From contig CM050449.1 of NCBI GenBank assembly GCA_027563935.2, positions 89,628,371-89,692,370 of the forward strand: a DNA stretch of 64,000 nt. The letters are read 5' to 3'. The notes below the pieces were generated by a model. It was not told the origin of the DNA, searched no databases, and saw only the letters and a program-made list of their open reading frames with translations. A program made the translations under genes and the position numbers. Positions 1 through 11,330 of this stretch are shown here, piece after piece (within the stretch, counting starts at the first letter, position 1; each line of letters opens with the position of its first letter). Source of the DNA: Costus lasius (lineage: Eukaryota; Streptophyta; Magnoliopsida; Zingiberales; Costaceae).

Positions 1-459
1 GTGACAGTTCGTCATAGCCCTGTGATTCTAAGAAATTTCAGATGCTACAATATTGCTACAGTAAATCGAGATTTTTCTTCATGGCTGCAAACTTCTATCA
101 CTGATTTCTCCAAATCCTGAACTCCTTTCGCTCTAAAATTTTGCATGTATCCTCTCCTCGCTTGGGCGAAATTTTCCACCAAGTTTCGTATTGGTAGATG
201 CCCTCTACACCTCTCGGTGAGAGAACAAACCCTAGCAATGCCGCTAGGGATTTCTCCCTCGTTTCTCCATGAGAGCTCGCGATATTTCAATTTGATCTTC
301 TTCTCTTATTTGTAATCAGTTCTGTGTTTTTAGTTTTTTTTTATTGCACCTCCGATTTTCCTAATTTGGCATCGGAAGAATCAGAATTGGAGGCGCTATA
401 GGAGACTCAGGCACGCAGCTGTTGTTCCCTAATTATTGTAATCACACCTATGTGACGGC
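1..459 (-). repeat. Degenerate Athila-type LTR remnant
   Basis: Between about 90 and 330 the sequence runs parallel to the middle of the minus-strand LTR at 13403-15261 (around 14360-14640): the same order of 'gatttctcc', 'ctcctttcgctct' and 'tctcctc' blocks. A second weak match ('cggaagaatc', 'actcagg') resembles 6600-6660. I read it as the old LTR into which element B inserted. No gene is visible; the open frame on the minus strand at 45-290 has no family resemblance and lies in LTR-like sequence. Confidence 0.4.
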
Positions 460-1866
460 TGATGCATTGCATTTACATCATATTTTTACCTATATTTTAT
501 ATGATATTTTTGGCTTATTTTATAATTTTATACTAATTTTTAGTGTTTTTACTTCACTTGGTATAAAATCTTCACTTTTCTTAGTTTTTTAAGAAAATGC
601 AGGTAAAATGGCATGAAAATGATGGATTTTACAAGTTTTGAAGTCATAGCATAGTTCTCGAGGAAATTACGAGGTCGCACATCAAATTTGGAGCGAAAAC
701 AGTGTTAGACGTGACATTCACTGCCTTGGCCATGAGTTTCGCGTCCAAGGGGTGAAATTGCAGCTAAGTAAAAAAGTTTAGAGAAACTTTCATAGGTGAA
801 TCAGTGAATCCTTCACAGGTCGTGAATATTTTTGTGCACAAAAGACTTTACTGACAGAAACTTTCATAGCCGTGAACAGTTTACGAGCCATGAATATTTC
901 TACCCCTTCGCATATTTCACTCAATTCGACTCTGAATCAAGTTAGCTTTGATCCAAACTCTCCTAATTCTTCCTGGAAGGGTTCTGAACCGATTAAACTA
1001 TGAAAGGAGGAATTTTTGGAGGGTAAAGGAGATGTTCATGGGCCAACACAAACAGAGGCGGTGTCATGGGCGAAATTGACTTTCGAAGCAAAATTTCGGC
1101 GAGGGATCACGCAAAGGGGAGGATTGAATACTTCATCTTGATCTCTAGATCGAGGGGAAGCGTTTCTAATTATTATTCTAGTGATTTTCTTGTATTTTGT
1201 TAGGATTCAATGCAAGTGTCATCTATATATGTGCTGTTTTCTTCAAACATGAGTGAGTAAACTTGTTTTCGGGATTAGGGATGTAGCCCACTGATGCTTA
1301 TGGATTAAAATTTGTAATTTTATCCTTTAACATGATCATTATAGCATCGATTTGATTAGAATTGAGTTTATCCCATAATTTACTCTAGCCAAGTATATTT
1401 GCGTCTTAGACATTGCGAGAAGTACTGAGAGGTGAATCGCAACGCTAGAACTATTCTATTCAAACCTACGAATCTAATCACGGGAGTAGTTTGGATTTGT
1501 TTGAAGGATTCCATAGTTTTTCACAGAATTTAATGGGCCTAGTTACGTTAATTGCCATGAGAGTAGGGAGTTAGCATAGTAGGTACTGGATTACGCTTCG
1601 GGAGGAGGTAATATGTACCTTAGGAAGAATTCCCTTTCATAGCTATAATTATTTTGTTCAAAGATTTATCTTCAACAAATTCATAGACATCAGTGTGGTA
1701 AAACCCTGAGTCCCAACCTTTTTATTACCTAGAGTTCACGCAAAATCATAGTTTGATTCACTTAGATACAAACAAGTCATGTAATTGGTACTTGACCGCC
1801 AGATCCTAGTTGGGAACAATAATCTTTTTATTACTTCGATAAATCGATGCACTTGCGTATGCATTA
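460..1866 (+). repeat. 5' LTR of element B
   Basis: Begins TGATGCATTGC and ends near TGCATTA, six bases before the primer-binding site, the same spacing as in element A. Its last part ('ttattact...cacttgcg') matches the ends of the other Athila-type LTRs here. An array of short dyads built on TTCAC, GTCGTGAA and CCATGAGT lies at about 705-900, 245-440 bases from the LTR start. The right boundary is uncertain by a few bases. Confidence 0.65.
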
Positions 1867-1874
1867 AGTTTTTT

Positions 1875-1894
1875 TGGTGCCGTTTCCGGGGATC
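1875..1894 (+). other. Primer-binding site, tRNA-Asp type
   Basis: TGGTGCCGTTTCCGGGGATC differs at two positions from the site of element A (TGGCGCCGTTGCCGGGGA), which complements the 3' end of plant tRNA-Asp. Athila elements are known to prime from tRNA-Asp. Confidence 0.7.
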
Positions 1895-2145
1895 AGGCCA
1901 GCCAATATAAATTTGATCAGTGAGTTTATAGACTAGGTATTTTTCTTTTGATTTTAGCATTTACTTAGTTTTTCTTCTATTGCTATTTTCTGTTATTTCA
2001 GTTTTATTTTTATTGATTAACACGTTGTATGCCTAGAGCTTTAAAGACATGTACTCTATTTCCTGAAGATCTAGAGATTTAATGCACCTTTCGCCTTTGA
2101 AGAAAATTACAGTTCCAGACTAAGAAAGTTGCAGAAGAGGGCGTG

Positions 2146-4335
2146 ATGGCGAACAATTAGTCACTAAGGGATTTTGCAGTACCTAACATATAGGGTTTTA
2201 ATTATAGCGTTGTTGGACTTAATGTGGAGGCGAACAACTTCAAGCTTAAACCAGTACTGATGACTATGGTTCAGCAGAACTAGTTTGGGGGTTCCCCAAT
2301 ATAGGATCCTAATCTTCATCTTGCTATATTTTTAGAATATTATGACACTATTAAGGTAAACAGTGTATCTTCTAATGCAATAAGACTAAGACTATTTCTA
2401 TTTTCTCTCAGGGATCTTGCATGGGCTTGGTTATATTCTCTTCTCGCTGGATTGATTACTACTTGAGATGAGCTTTCACATACTTTTTTGACCAAATACT
2501 TTCCACCAAGCAAGACAGTGCAGTTGAGGAATATGATAACTTGTTTTGGACAGAAGAAGGAGAATCACTCTATGACGCTTGGGATCATTTCAAGGAACTC
2601 TAGCGCATGTGTCCTCATCATGGGCTTGAGAAGTGGGTCCTAATCCATATCTTCTACATTGGATTGGACTACAACACAAAGCTTATGGTGGATGCTGCTG
2701 TTGGAGGAGCTATCATGAGCAAAAATGTTGAAGATACAATAACCTTGCTTGAGGACATGGCCATAAATCATAATCATTGGTCCAATGAGCGGGGTATTAC
2801 ATCGACAGAAATTAGTAAGTATAGTAGTGCTTCCTTGACATCTTTAGCTGCAAAGGTTGATTCTTTGGCTCAAAAATTGAATTCTTTTACTTTTCCTTCA
2901 GTTGTAGTTAATCCTGTTTCTTGTGAGGTCTATGTTGTTTCAGGTTATATTTCTACTAATTGTCATCTTTTAGCCTCACCACAGGATGACTCTTGTCAGA
3001 AGCATGTCAATGCTTTAGGCAACTACAACCAAAGGCAGGTGAATGACCCTTATTCAGCTATATATAATCCAGGTTAGAGGAACCACCCCAATTTGTCATA
3101 CAAGAATAATCAAGGGCAAGTTCCTCAGTGGTTTAATCAACAGAATAACAGGCCGCCATCAGGTTTTTAGTCTAGGCAGTTCAATTAGCCTCAGAAGTCC
3201 AACTTGGAGTTCCTTTTGGAAGGTTTCGTTGTTGCTCAGAAGAAGCACAACGAAGATGTCTCCGATGCTATTAAGCATCTAACATCTCATGTGGATGCCT
3301 TGGCAACCCACAACAAAATGTTAGAGAACCAAATAGCTCAGTAGGCAAGTACCTCCAATAGGCCAACAGGTAAGCTTCTAGGCAAACCAGAGTTGAACCC
3401 TAGGGAGCATTGTAATGCCATCACCATTGTAAATGGTGAATATATTGACGAACCTAGGATGCCTAATGAAGAACCTACACCTAAAGTTTGGGAAAAGAAG
3501 CCTGAAGAGACCTTACCTAAAAAAGAGATGCCAATGGAGAAGGAGAGGGAGGAAGTCTATATAGGTTCGCCAGCATATGTTCCACCCATTCTTTACCCTC
3601 AGAGGCTCGTAAAAGCAAAATTGGAGAAGCATAACATTGCAACTTTTGAGGTAAGAAGTAGCGAGGTAAAGTGATCAAGAAGGTAAAAGATCCTGGAAGT
3701 TTTTCAATTCCCTGTCGGATTGGTAAGATCTCAATTGAACATGCTTTATGTGATTTGGGGGCAAGTGTAAGTTTGATGCCCTTATCTATTTCTAAGAAGA
3801 TTGATAGTGGATACATGAAACCCACGAAGCTTTTACTTCAATTTGCTAATGGTTATGTTCAACAATTTGTTGGAATCTTAGAAGATGTTGAGTTAGAATC
3901 GGTGACTTCTATATTTTAACTGATTTTATAATTGTCGATATGGAAGAAGATACTAAGTTACCAATTATCTTCGGTAGACCATTTTTGGCTAGCACAAGTG
4001 CTATCATAGATTTGATGGATGAGAAGCTAACTTTGAATTTTGGAAAGAATAAATTAGTGTTTGATTTTTCTTTGAAGTCTAAGAAGTTTTCTTTTGTATA
4101 ATCTCACCAACATATCGAAGATGAGGAAAACATAACTGATGGTAGTAATACCATTGATGTTGACAAGAATCCCATAGAGGAATACTTGAAGCATGAAAAA
4201 GACAAAGGGAAAAGAGATAGAACATGGGCACAATTACAGATGACCAATTTAAGTCCACAAATCGATTTAAGAAGGCGTGAAGATGAAAAGTTTCATATCA
4301 TTCAATATGCCTCGGATCCACCAAAACATTTATAA
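2146..4335 (+). pseudogene. gag-protease pseudogene of element B
   Basis: Would encode the capsid protein and aspartic protease of an Athila-like element. The probable start at 2146 gives MAN and then, past a stop, SLRDFAVPN, matching MANRRSLRDYATPN in element A. Several stops follow in the first 150 codons, and a frame change occurs before about 2600. The readable gag part (2607-3077) has the family block around WVLIHIFYIGL. The zinc knuckle is decayed: the second Cys and the His both align with Tyr. The protease (3671-3919) keeps CDLGASVSLMP, where LG replaces the usual D(T/S)G, and runs through a frameshift near 3915 to IIFGRPFLA and a stop at 4333-4335. No reverse transcriptase follows. 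Non-functional. Confidence 0.75.
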
Positions 4336-4378
4336 ACATTGCTTTGGTCGAGCTAATAACCTTAAACAAGAGCTTTTT

Positions 4379-4390
4379 GGGAGGCAACCC
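4379..4390 (+). other. Conserved box GGGAGGCAACCC after gag-protease
   Basis: Lies 44 bases after the gag-protease stop. The same box sits at the equivalent place in element A (22620-22631, minus strand). It can pair as a short stem (TTGGG with CCCAA). I know the motif from plant Athila/Tat-type elements; its role is not established. Confidence 0.6.
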
Positions 4391-4580
4391 AAAGTTTTGG
4401 AGTTTTATTAATTTTAGAATTTTCAGTTTTAGTTTTTAATATTCTTATAATTTTTGGAGAATTTAAACAGCATGATTTGATGAACTGTTATACATGAAAA
4501 GTCTTCTGAATATGTTGTTTTACGTGTAGGAATTTTTTTGAAATTTTTGAAATTTCTTTTGTGAAAAATAGACCTTTTAG

Positions 4581-4774
4581 CGAGATTTTCACGGTCGTAG
4601 CCATGAGTTACTCACAGACCATGAGTTTTATTTGTAAAAAGGGCTAAGTCACAGAGATATTCACGGTCGAAGCCATAAATGACTCAACGACCATGAGTTT
4701 TATTTGTAAAAAGGGCTAAGTCACAGAGATATTCACGGTCGAAGCCGTAAATGACTCAACGACCATGAGTTCTT
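4581..4774 (+). repeat. 72-bp tandem repeat in the spacer before ORF2 of B
   Basis: The phrase ATGAGTTTTATTTGTAAAAA recurs at 4621 and 4693, exactly 72 bases apart, and ATGAGTT again at 4765; a partial unit precedes. Each unit holds a dyad of the type TTCACGG...CCGTAAA plus GACCATGAGT. Related words occur in the U3 of the B LTR (705-900). The rest of the spacer, 4391-5211, contains nothing I recognise as coding. Confidence 0.8.
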
Positions 4775-5211
4775 TTGTTTTAAACTTAACGGGCGAAACT
4801 AGGGTTTACGCCCACGCTTGTTAAACGCCGATTCTCAACGATTCCTTCCACCTCAGGCGACGAATCATCACCTCTGACCTTTCTCCACCTCCGGTGAGAC
4901 TTTTCCAATGATGTCTCTGCCAATTTCGGCCGAGTTTCACCCTGAAGCGCCAGAAGTCCGTTTGAACGCAAGTTTCGCCACCAGCGTCCGATTTTGATCT
5001 GATTTCTTTCAGATTTGTGAGCAAACTTCACCTAGCTTTACTCTTTGCTTCCTACACTTGATTTGCATGAATCTAGCATTAATTTAGAGATAGTTACTTA
5101 GATTCTAGGGGTGATTTTTGCAAACTCTTGTGCGGGCAATTATCTGAGTAATGTAGCTTCACGATTTTTGGTTAAAATTTAGCATATTTGTGTTGATTTG
5201 ACTGAGATACT

Positions 5212-5418
5212 ATGGCACCAAGGAGATCAGTGAGGACTAGGCCCTATGGGGCCATAATAAAGAGTAGATACATTGGTCCAGCCCCACAGTTTATGTAGAG
5301 GATGGTATCTGGGGTGCTACCAGATACTTTTGAGCGTATAGTTTATGATGATTCTGAGCCTGAGACTCAGACGCAGATATCAGAGGCTCCGAGTACACTT
5401 ACAGCTCCCAGTACTACC
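5212..5418 (+). pseudogene. 5' fragment of ORF2 (plant transposon protein) of element B
   Basis: An ATG at 5212 begins MAPRRSVRTRPYG, comparable to the basic MAPRTKQVVSKRKG start of the ORF2 in element D and the equivalent in A. A TAG follows after about 27 codons, then the frame continues with an acidic, Thr/Ser/Pro-rich stretch until element D interrupts it at 5419. The conserved core of the family is not present in this fragment, so assignment rests on position and the N-terminal match. The remainder would lie beyond the window. Confidence 0.5.
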
Positions 5419-7045
5419 TGTTATGTCCGTAAGTGCACGGATACTTGAAGTAATAAAAGATATCGAACCACATGGACCTACATGTTAAGTACCAAATAGT
5501 TGTTTTCTTACTAGCTAAGCAAATCGAATATGACATAAGCGAACGATCGAAAAGTGTACTAATTATCAAAGAGGATGAGTTCGGACTAGGGTTTCATCCA
5601 CTTTAATTTCAAAGATTAAATAGAAATAAGTGTTCGTCAGTCAATTCTTAACATGATAAAGATTAAATTTACCTATAAGGAAATTGTCTCGCTCTCGCGA
5701 CAACAATTTACAAAGAACAACCCTCGCTCTCGTGACTGATTATTCTATGTTAAAAATAAGTAAATCTTGACGAACAGATTTACAATCACTCTCGTGCATA
5801 ACTCTCAGTGTCAATATCTCAGGTGAAACTAAATATTCTAATATCTTAGTTTCACAGGTTTTACTTAAGGGTTTTCAAAAATCCAATACCTAATCTCTTG
5901 GCATATTTTCATGTCTATCTCAATAATATTTCCTAGATCAGTTTATCAATAAGAATTGTACTTCAAAAATTAAGAATTTAAGAACAAACCTAATCTCTTG
6001 GCATAAGTTCCTAAATCATAATTTTAGGGTTCCAAGTTTTGCAAATCACCTCTCAGTACATATTACAAAACACTAAAACATGTTGAAAATTAAAACTAGC
6101 AAAGATCAAAGACAATAATCTCTTAAGTAAAATTATCATATTATAGAACAACTGACGAGCATAAAAATTATCTTGTCATAAAAAAATTAAGAGGATTACT
6201 CCCCCTTGTCCCAAAAAGAAGTTATACTACCATGGTGGAAGAATTGCAATAATTCATTGTTTCAGAGAGATCATAAAATTACAGCCCATAATCTTCTCCG
6301 AAACACGTGATGAACAGTGCGGCGCCCACGAATCTGTTGATTTCTCCTTCAATCAAACTCCTTTCTTTCTAAAACTTCTCGTGTGTGATCTCCTTTCTTA
6401 GGTGTAGCTTCTTCTCAAACTTCGTAGCCGATGATGGTCTGTGCACTCCTCGGTGACGAACCCTAGGACGGTGGCGAAAACTTTGATTTCTCTCTCAATC
6501 CTTAATAAAAATTGGGATTTTCTGTTCTCAGATCTTTGCCTCCTCTTATAGATCATTCCCGTTCTTTCGGTTTTTGAAATAGTGGTCTGAATCGTCCGGA
6601 ATCATAGTCGCACAAGTCGGGCTACAGTAATTCCGGAAGAATCGGGCAAACTCGGCCACCTGAGTTATAATTACGGCCCGTAAAGAATATTATGGCAGTG
6701 CCGTAATTTCTTCTGGACAAAAATATTCAAAAATTATGGTAGTGCCATATTTTTTTCCGCAAGTTCGGTAAAACCATAGCCCTACCGTAATTTCTAGAAA
6801 AACTCTAATTGTCTCGAAATTTGTCATGTAACCCCCTGTTGATGATTAGAATTCGTCTATGCACTCAGATTGCTCGAAAATTCATCAAAATAATGTTTTT
6901 TTTGCCTGAAATAGATAAAAACAAGAAAATGTGTAGATTCTGAAGTATTTGATAAATAAGGTATAAAAATAAGCAAAAGAGCATGTATATGACTCAAAAG
7001 ACTAATCAATTAATACAAAATATACTATGAATTTTTGAGTCATCA
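5419..7045 (-). repeat. 3' LTR of element D
   Basis: Minus-strand LTR starting TGATGACTC at 7045 and ending ACATAACA at 5419. It matches along its length the LTRs of element A and the solo LTR S0, with many differences. Dyads related to ATTACGGCAGTGCCGTAAT lie at about 6658-6800. No coding sequence is seen. Confidence 0.85.
6658..6800. repeat. Dyad array in U3 of the D LTR
   Basis: Contains ATTACGGCCCGTAA, TTATGGCAGTGCCGTAAT, TTATGGTAGTGCCATA and CCATAGCCCTACCG within 140 bases, 245-390 bases from the LTR start. Same motif type and placement as in A and S0. Confidence 0.7.
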
Positions 7046-8501
7046 AAATACATAAGGCTCAAACCTTGCTTGTCCTTAAGCAATTCAAAATATGAATCAT
7101 AGTGTATAAAGAAAATATAGATGACTTCGGTTCATTCCTCAGCATGAAAGTTATCTATAATATGTGTAATAATTCATAAGAATCAGAGATTTAAAGAAAT
7201 ACTGCGAAATAAACCTCCAAAAAGTTATAATCCAAGATGGCTAAGATTTTCATATTCCTTGTAATGGCATTCAAGTTCAACTTGTTTAATCAATTAAAAG
7301 CACTCTTTTAATCAATCTAACTCACCATCAAAAATTACTTTCACTTATAGATTCCAGAGAACATACTGTAATCAACTATATAATGCAAACTGATCTTTAA
7401 ATGGTTATCTGCCCATTCTTGTAAGCACAATAACATTATTCAAAGTGCATTGTAAAATAATGTAATATAATTAATAGCATAATTATATGTAGTCAGCGGA
7501 GTTGTCCACTCAACCTACAGCTCTCTCCCTTTTTTTTATAGACTTCAACTCATATCTTTGGTACCACTGCCAATTTTTCATAGTGCCAAGTAGAGGAGTC
7601 TTTTCTTTCTCTCTTTTTTTTATTGTCTTTATTCCAGAACAAGTTCGCCGCTAACATAGTATTTAAACTGTTATCGATCTTTCCTCTAAGGGTAAAAATA
7701 GAATTTTATAAATTTCCCATTATTACTTGATCGAAACAGATTTAAAGTATACCACAAGGTATAATATAACTCATGACTACAGTATATCATACTAGAGGAG
7801 TTGGAGCAAGTTAATTACAGATATTCTCTAGTTTCTTTTTATGAAAATAATCTTATCCAGCAAATTTAGAAAAATTAAAATTAAGCAACCATCATTCAAC
7901 TCATATCACAAGAATGCATAAAAATTTATCACATGAAAATCTTTATCATACCAAGACTAATTTTATCTAAAAATCATTTCAAACAAATCCCTGAACTAAT
8001 AAATTATCCACACATATTATTCCAAACAATATAGCTAGGGAGGAAATAACAATTCATCATCAATATTTAAACAACACACATCTCATCAATTCAAGGTATG
8101 CATGGATAAATTATCACAGCAATATATCAAAAGTTTGCAAGCACAAGAATCTCAAATACCATTATAGAAACACAGTGCATAGAACAAGAACAAATTCATC
8201 ATTCAAAGTTATACATGCCGAATACCGAAATGCACCTACACATGGCACCGAATCATATTGTCAACACAAATCAGAATATCAAGATACAGCCATATCGAAA
8301 TAATAGTAAAACCTCAAGCATCATAATATCACCATACAACCAGATCGAATAAATGTCCAAACACAAATATATCAAACAAGGATCCAACTGGACCGGACAC
8401 AAGAAGTATGCCCGAGTCATCCTTCCCTATAAAATCATGAATCATCAATAGGGTATAAAGACGAATGAAACATAGATAGGAGAAGGAATACTCACAAAGC
8501 T
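7046..8501 (-). other. 3' untranslated region of element D
   Basis: AT-rich sequence between the ORF2 stop and the 3' LTR. Near the LTR, at about 7064-7083, the minus strand reads TTGCTTAAGGACAAGCAAGG, a motif typical of the 3' end of Athila/Tat-type elements and also present beside the A LTR (about 15280). No classical purine tract directly adjoins the LTR. No open frame of note. Confidence 0.6.
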
Positions 8502-8913
8502 CTACTCGTACTCATCGGAATCAATCTCCTCAGTTGCTTCATCAGTAGGAGCAGCATCCATGGGATCACACTGACCATCTCCTTCACTTTCTTCTTTATC
8601 CCCACTGCCTTCATCTCGACTACCAAATTTGCCATAAAAATATCTTCCCATATCTTCAACATAGTTTCCTAGATCCACGAAGTCATCATGCATGTGCCCA
8701 ATGATATCAAGCAATTTCCCCATCTAGCGACCCTGTCGGTACACTTCAGCAGAAAAGACTTGAAATCCAGGGTCCTGAGAACTAGCCCATCCTCCCTGAT
8801 CAGCTTGGCATGAGGAACCTGTAGTCCAGTGTGGTGGAGAGTTTGCAGCTCGGTGAGATGGTGAATCAATACCCATATCAAATGGGTCATCTCTGCCACC
8901 CCATGTGGGTGGT
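8502..8913 (-). pseudogene. ORF2 of element D, C-terminal part
   Basis: Continues the ORF2 begun at 54941 after removal of element E. Reads PTWGGRDDPFDMG, then a hydrophilic linker, a TAG at 8724-8726 where a Leu codon is expected (A has GRLMERML), and a C-terminal segment with a heptad-like MGKLLDIIGHMHDDFVDLG stretch and an acidic tail ending SDEYE. The corresponding tail of A (16628-16879) has the same layout. The joined D ORF2 would be 471 codons including stops, with three in-frame stops. The family function is unknown; the name 'putative plant transposon protein' is only a label. Confidence 0.7.
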
Positions 8914-9432
8914 TGACTCAGCAGAATGATAGGAGGGGTGTCCTTAGTTAGTACTTTACGGAGGGGGAGAGCATGATGCTGAAAACGGGAGAGGGTCTTG
9001 AGACGAGGGAGTGGGAAGCGCCTGCAATCGTTGAAACCCACCGAGAAACTAATAAAAGAACGCAAGATATAACTTGAGCAACACTCAGCGCAAAGAGAGA
9101 CCACGGATCAATTTCTAATGAAAAATACTTAACTCACACACTGAGCCAATTTTCGCTTGTTGGAAGCACACACGCGCGGATCATTCACGACACTACGGTA
9201 GCTGGGCACTCTTGCTCGTCCAAGACGCAAACACAGCGGCTAAAAGCGCAAAGGACACGAAGTCCAAAGTGGGTTCTTCGGGTGTTTTGATTGAAAGCAG
9301 TAAGCAGCAGAAGAACAGTACAGGAGGCGAGGGCACTCTAGGTGAGCTCCTCGGAGTCTGCTGGACCTAGGCCTTCGCGTGGGGGATGGCGCCTACTACA
9401 ACAAGACTGAAAAACACAAACCCTTCAGCCCT

Positions 9433-9441
9433 CTTTTATAG
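9433..9441 (-). promoter_or_regulatory. TATA box of the E 3' LTR
   Basis: CTATAAAAG on the minus strand, about 1070 bases into the LTR, followed by a GC-richer region, as expected for the U3/R border. The same word is at 52838-52846 in the 5' LTR and at 56434-56442 in the F LTR. Confidence 0.6.
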
Positions 9442-9945
9442 AACAAGAGGGGAAGGGGGTTACATGAGCATCACATGAGGGAGTTGGAGAAGCCAACCAC
9501 CCCCTTAACTACCTAAAAGAGGGTCAAGATGCCCTCTAACAACCACTAACAAACTGAAAAGCACATAACAAACTCAGCAGGAGGGAATCAAGTAGGTGGG
9601 CATATGTCTCATGGGCTGGGCCATTGTCCGGGCTTGAGTTGAGGCGCTAGACCATTTCGGAACAAGCAACCACAAAGTAGCGGAACTTACTGATCATGGG
9701 CTGGTTCGGGACGTTGTTGGCGATCTCTTGGGCCGAGTTGAGGACTTGGTTGTTGTAGTGATCCATCGGTGGCTCTTGAGGTGGTCCTCGGGGAAGAGGT
9801 GCTATGGGAGCTGGTTGAATGGAGTCCACCGAAGTTGAAGAGGGGCTCACGATGCCCACATAACGATCAGGGGGCTATGAGGACCGTTGCGAATGTCGAA
9901 CTTCAAGCAAAACTGGACCCATCTTCACTATTAAGGCGTTCATAG

Positions 9946-10197
9946 CCTGTCCGTGCTTGTGTTCACGAGCGTGAACGGGTGGCCCGAAGTCCGCAGAGTC
10001 CTTCACAGCCTAGCCGTGCTTCTTGTCATGGGCGTGATCGGATGGCCCGAAATCCACAAAATCGTTCATGGCCTGGTCGTGCTTCTTGTCACGGGCATGA
10101 TTGGATGGCCTGAAATCCACATAATCGTTTACGGCCTGGCCGTGCGTCTTGTCACGGGCGTGATCGGGTGGCTCGAGTTCCGCCGAACTTGTCACAG
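9946..10197 (-). repeat. 63-bp tandem repeat in the E 3' LTR, about 4 units
   Basis: CCT(G/A)(G/T)(C/T)CGTGC recurs at 9946, 10009, 10072 and 10135, 63 bases apart. The unit contains the palindrome CACGGCCTGGCCGTG or variants and on the minus strand encodes a 21-residue repeat of the type DHARDKKHGQAMND. The 5' LTR has one unit more. Confidence 0.9.
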
Positions 10198-11330
10198 CCG
10201 TGTTGGAGGCCGTCTGTGTTTGCGTCTTCGCTTGACCGTGTCACGGCTTGGCCATGTCGGGGTCGGCTAGATCTCGTTGGGCCAGACATGGCTGAAGGAA
10301 CAGGCATGACGGAGGTCGTGTTTGCAGCATTGCCTCGGAGCGATCTCGTCACAGCCGTGTCCACCGTCACGCCGTAGTTGTGTTCAGGGCGGCAAACGGT
10401 TTCCTGAGCCAAAATCTCTGGTGAAGCTTCGTCCCAACCTGGGGCATCATCCCAGGTGTCTTCTAGGAGTGTTGGCTCATCCCCAAAGGCATTTCTGACT
10501 CCATCAATTCCCCCGGGGTGGGGAGAATTCTCCTCCGGAGAACAAGGTGGGGCTATGATGTGGGAGGTGGGGCGCATGGTAGGGCTGATGAGGGAGTCCG
10601 CTGGTAGGTCAAGGACGTAGGCATTGGTGCCAACCCGCCGTACAACCGTGTAGGGACCGTCGTAGCGTTCTTGCAACTTCCAATTGGCCCGCGTTCTCAA
10701 GCGCTCAAGGTGAAGGCTCACGATAACAAGCTCACCAATCTCGAAGCGATGTGGCCTACGATACTTGTTGGACCCGACGGCATACCGGGTGTTGCTCAAG
10801 AAAATCTGGCGACGAATTTCATCATGTAAGCCCGAGAGATGAGATGCAAATGAATGGAAGGACTCATGGACAGAAGGTGGAGGGGGAACATTATGCATGT
10901 CAATCGGTTTCCTAGGTTGGTGCCCAAGGACGACCTGAAAAGGACTCAACCCTGTCAAGCGGTTGAACACACTGTTATATGCGAATTCCGCAATGGGAAG
11001 GTGATCAGCCCAATGGCATGGGAAGTCACCCGCTAAACACCGTAGGAGTTTGCCCAAACTACGGTTCACCACCTCCGTTTGACCGTCCGTTTGCGGATGG
11101 TATGTGGACAAAAACTTGAGAGTGTTCCCAAGGAGGGCCCACAAAGACTTCCAGAAATGACCGACAAACCGTGGGTCACGGTCAGACACGATGGTGAGAG
11201 GTAGGCCATGGAGACGAACAATGTCCCGAATGAAGAGGCGGGCGATGTGCGACGCATCGGCCATCTTGGAGCAAGGCATGAAGTGTGCCACCTTAAAGAA
11301 GCGGTCCATGACAACGAAGATGGAGTCGTG
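10152..11330 (-). pseudogene. Element E integrase catalytic core and C-terminus
   Basis: Would insert element DNA into the chromosome. Reads (after the S0 break) DSIFVVMDRFFKVAHFMPC, then SDRDPRF with the second catalytic Asp, and HPQTDGQTEVVNR with the catalytic Glu; the first Asp lies in LDISMDF at 13045-13402. A C-terminal region with ERYDGPYTVVRRVG (integrase SH3-like fold) follows. The frame crosses the polypurine tract near 10507 and continues about 118 codons into the 3' LTR (to 10152), as known for CRM-type elements. This piece itself is open; the break is the S0 insertion at 11331. Confidence 0.85.
10507..10515 (-). other. Polypurine tract of element E
   Basis: The minus strand reads GGGGGAAT directly before the LTR start TGATGGAG, the expected place for plus-strand priming. 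The tract is short and preceded by C residues. Confidence 0.5.

Larger units (their letters stand above)
460..5418 (+). mobile_element. Element B: Athila-like LTR retrotransposon, 5' part
   Basis: In order it shows a 5' LTR, a tRNA-Asp-type primer-binding site, a decayed gag-protease frame, the conserved GGGAGGCAACCC box, a repeat-bearing spacer and the start of ORF2. The element is cut at 5419 by the minus-strand LTR of element D, with CTACC at 5414-5418 as the probable left copy of the D target duplication. No reverse transcriptase or integrase sequence lies between protease and ORF2. The 3' half and 3' LTR should lie beyond the right edge of the window, so its own target duplication cannot be tested. 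Confidence 0.7.
8914..10506 (-). repeat. 3' LTR of element E
   Basis: Minus-strand LTR from TGATGGAGTC at 10506 to GCTGAGTCA at 8914, 1593 bp. Homologous over its length to 52330-53935, but with many substitutions and a difference in copy number of an internal 63-bp repeat. The region 9647-9859 encodes on the minus strand a 70-residue open frame ending SKFRYFVVACSEMV; a related tail is found in the F LTR. Confidence 0.9.

Noticed and set aside
5419..7045. D LTR as another solo LTR in B
   Set aside because: No right-hand duplication follows 7045; the sequence continues into the 3' untranslated region and ORF2 of an element in the same orientation.
9953..10377. Plus-strand frames over the E LTR repeat as a repeat protein gene
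   Set aside because: The 63-bp unit leaves several frames open on both strands; only the minus-strand frame agrees with the direction of E.
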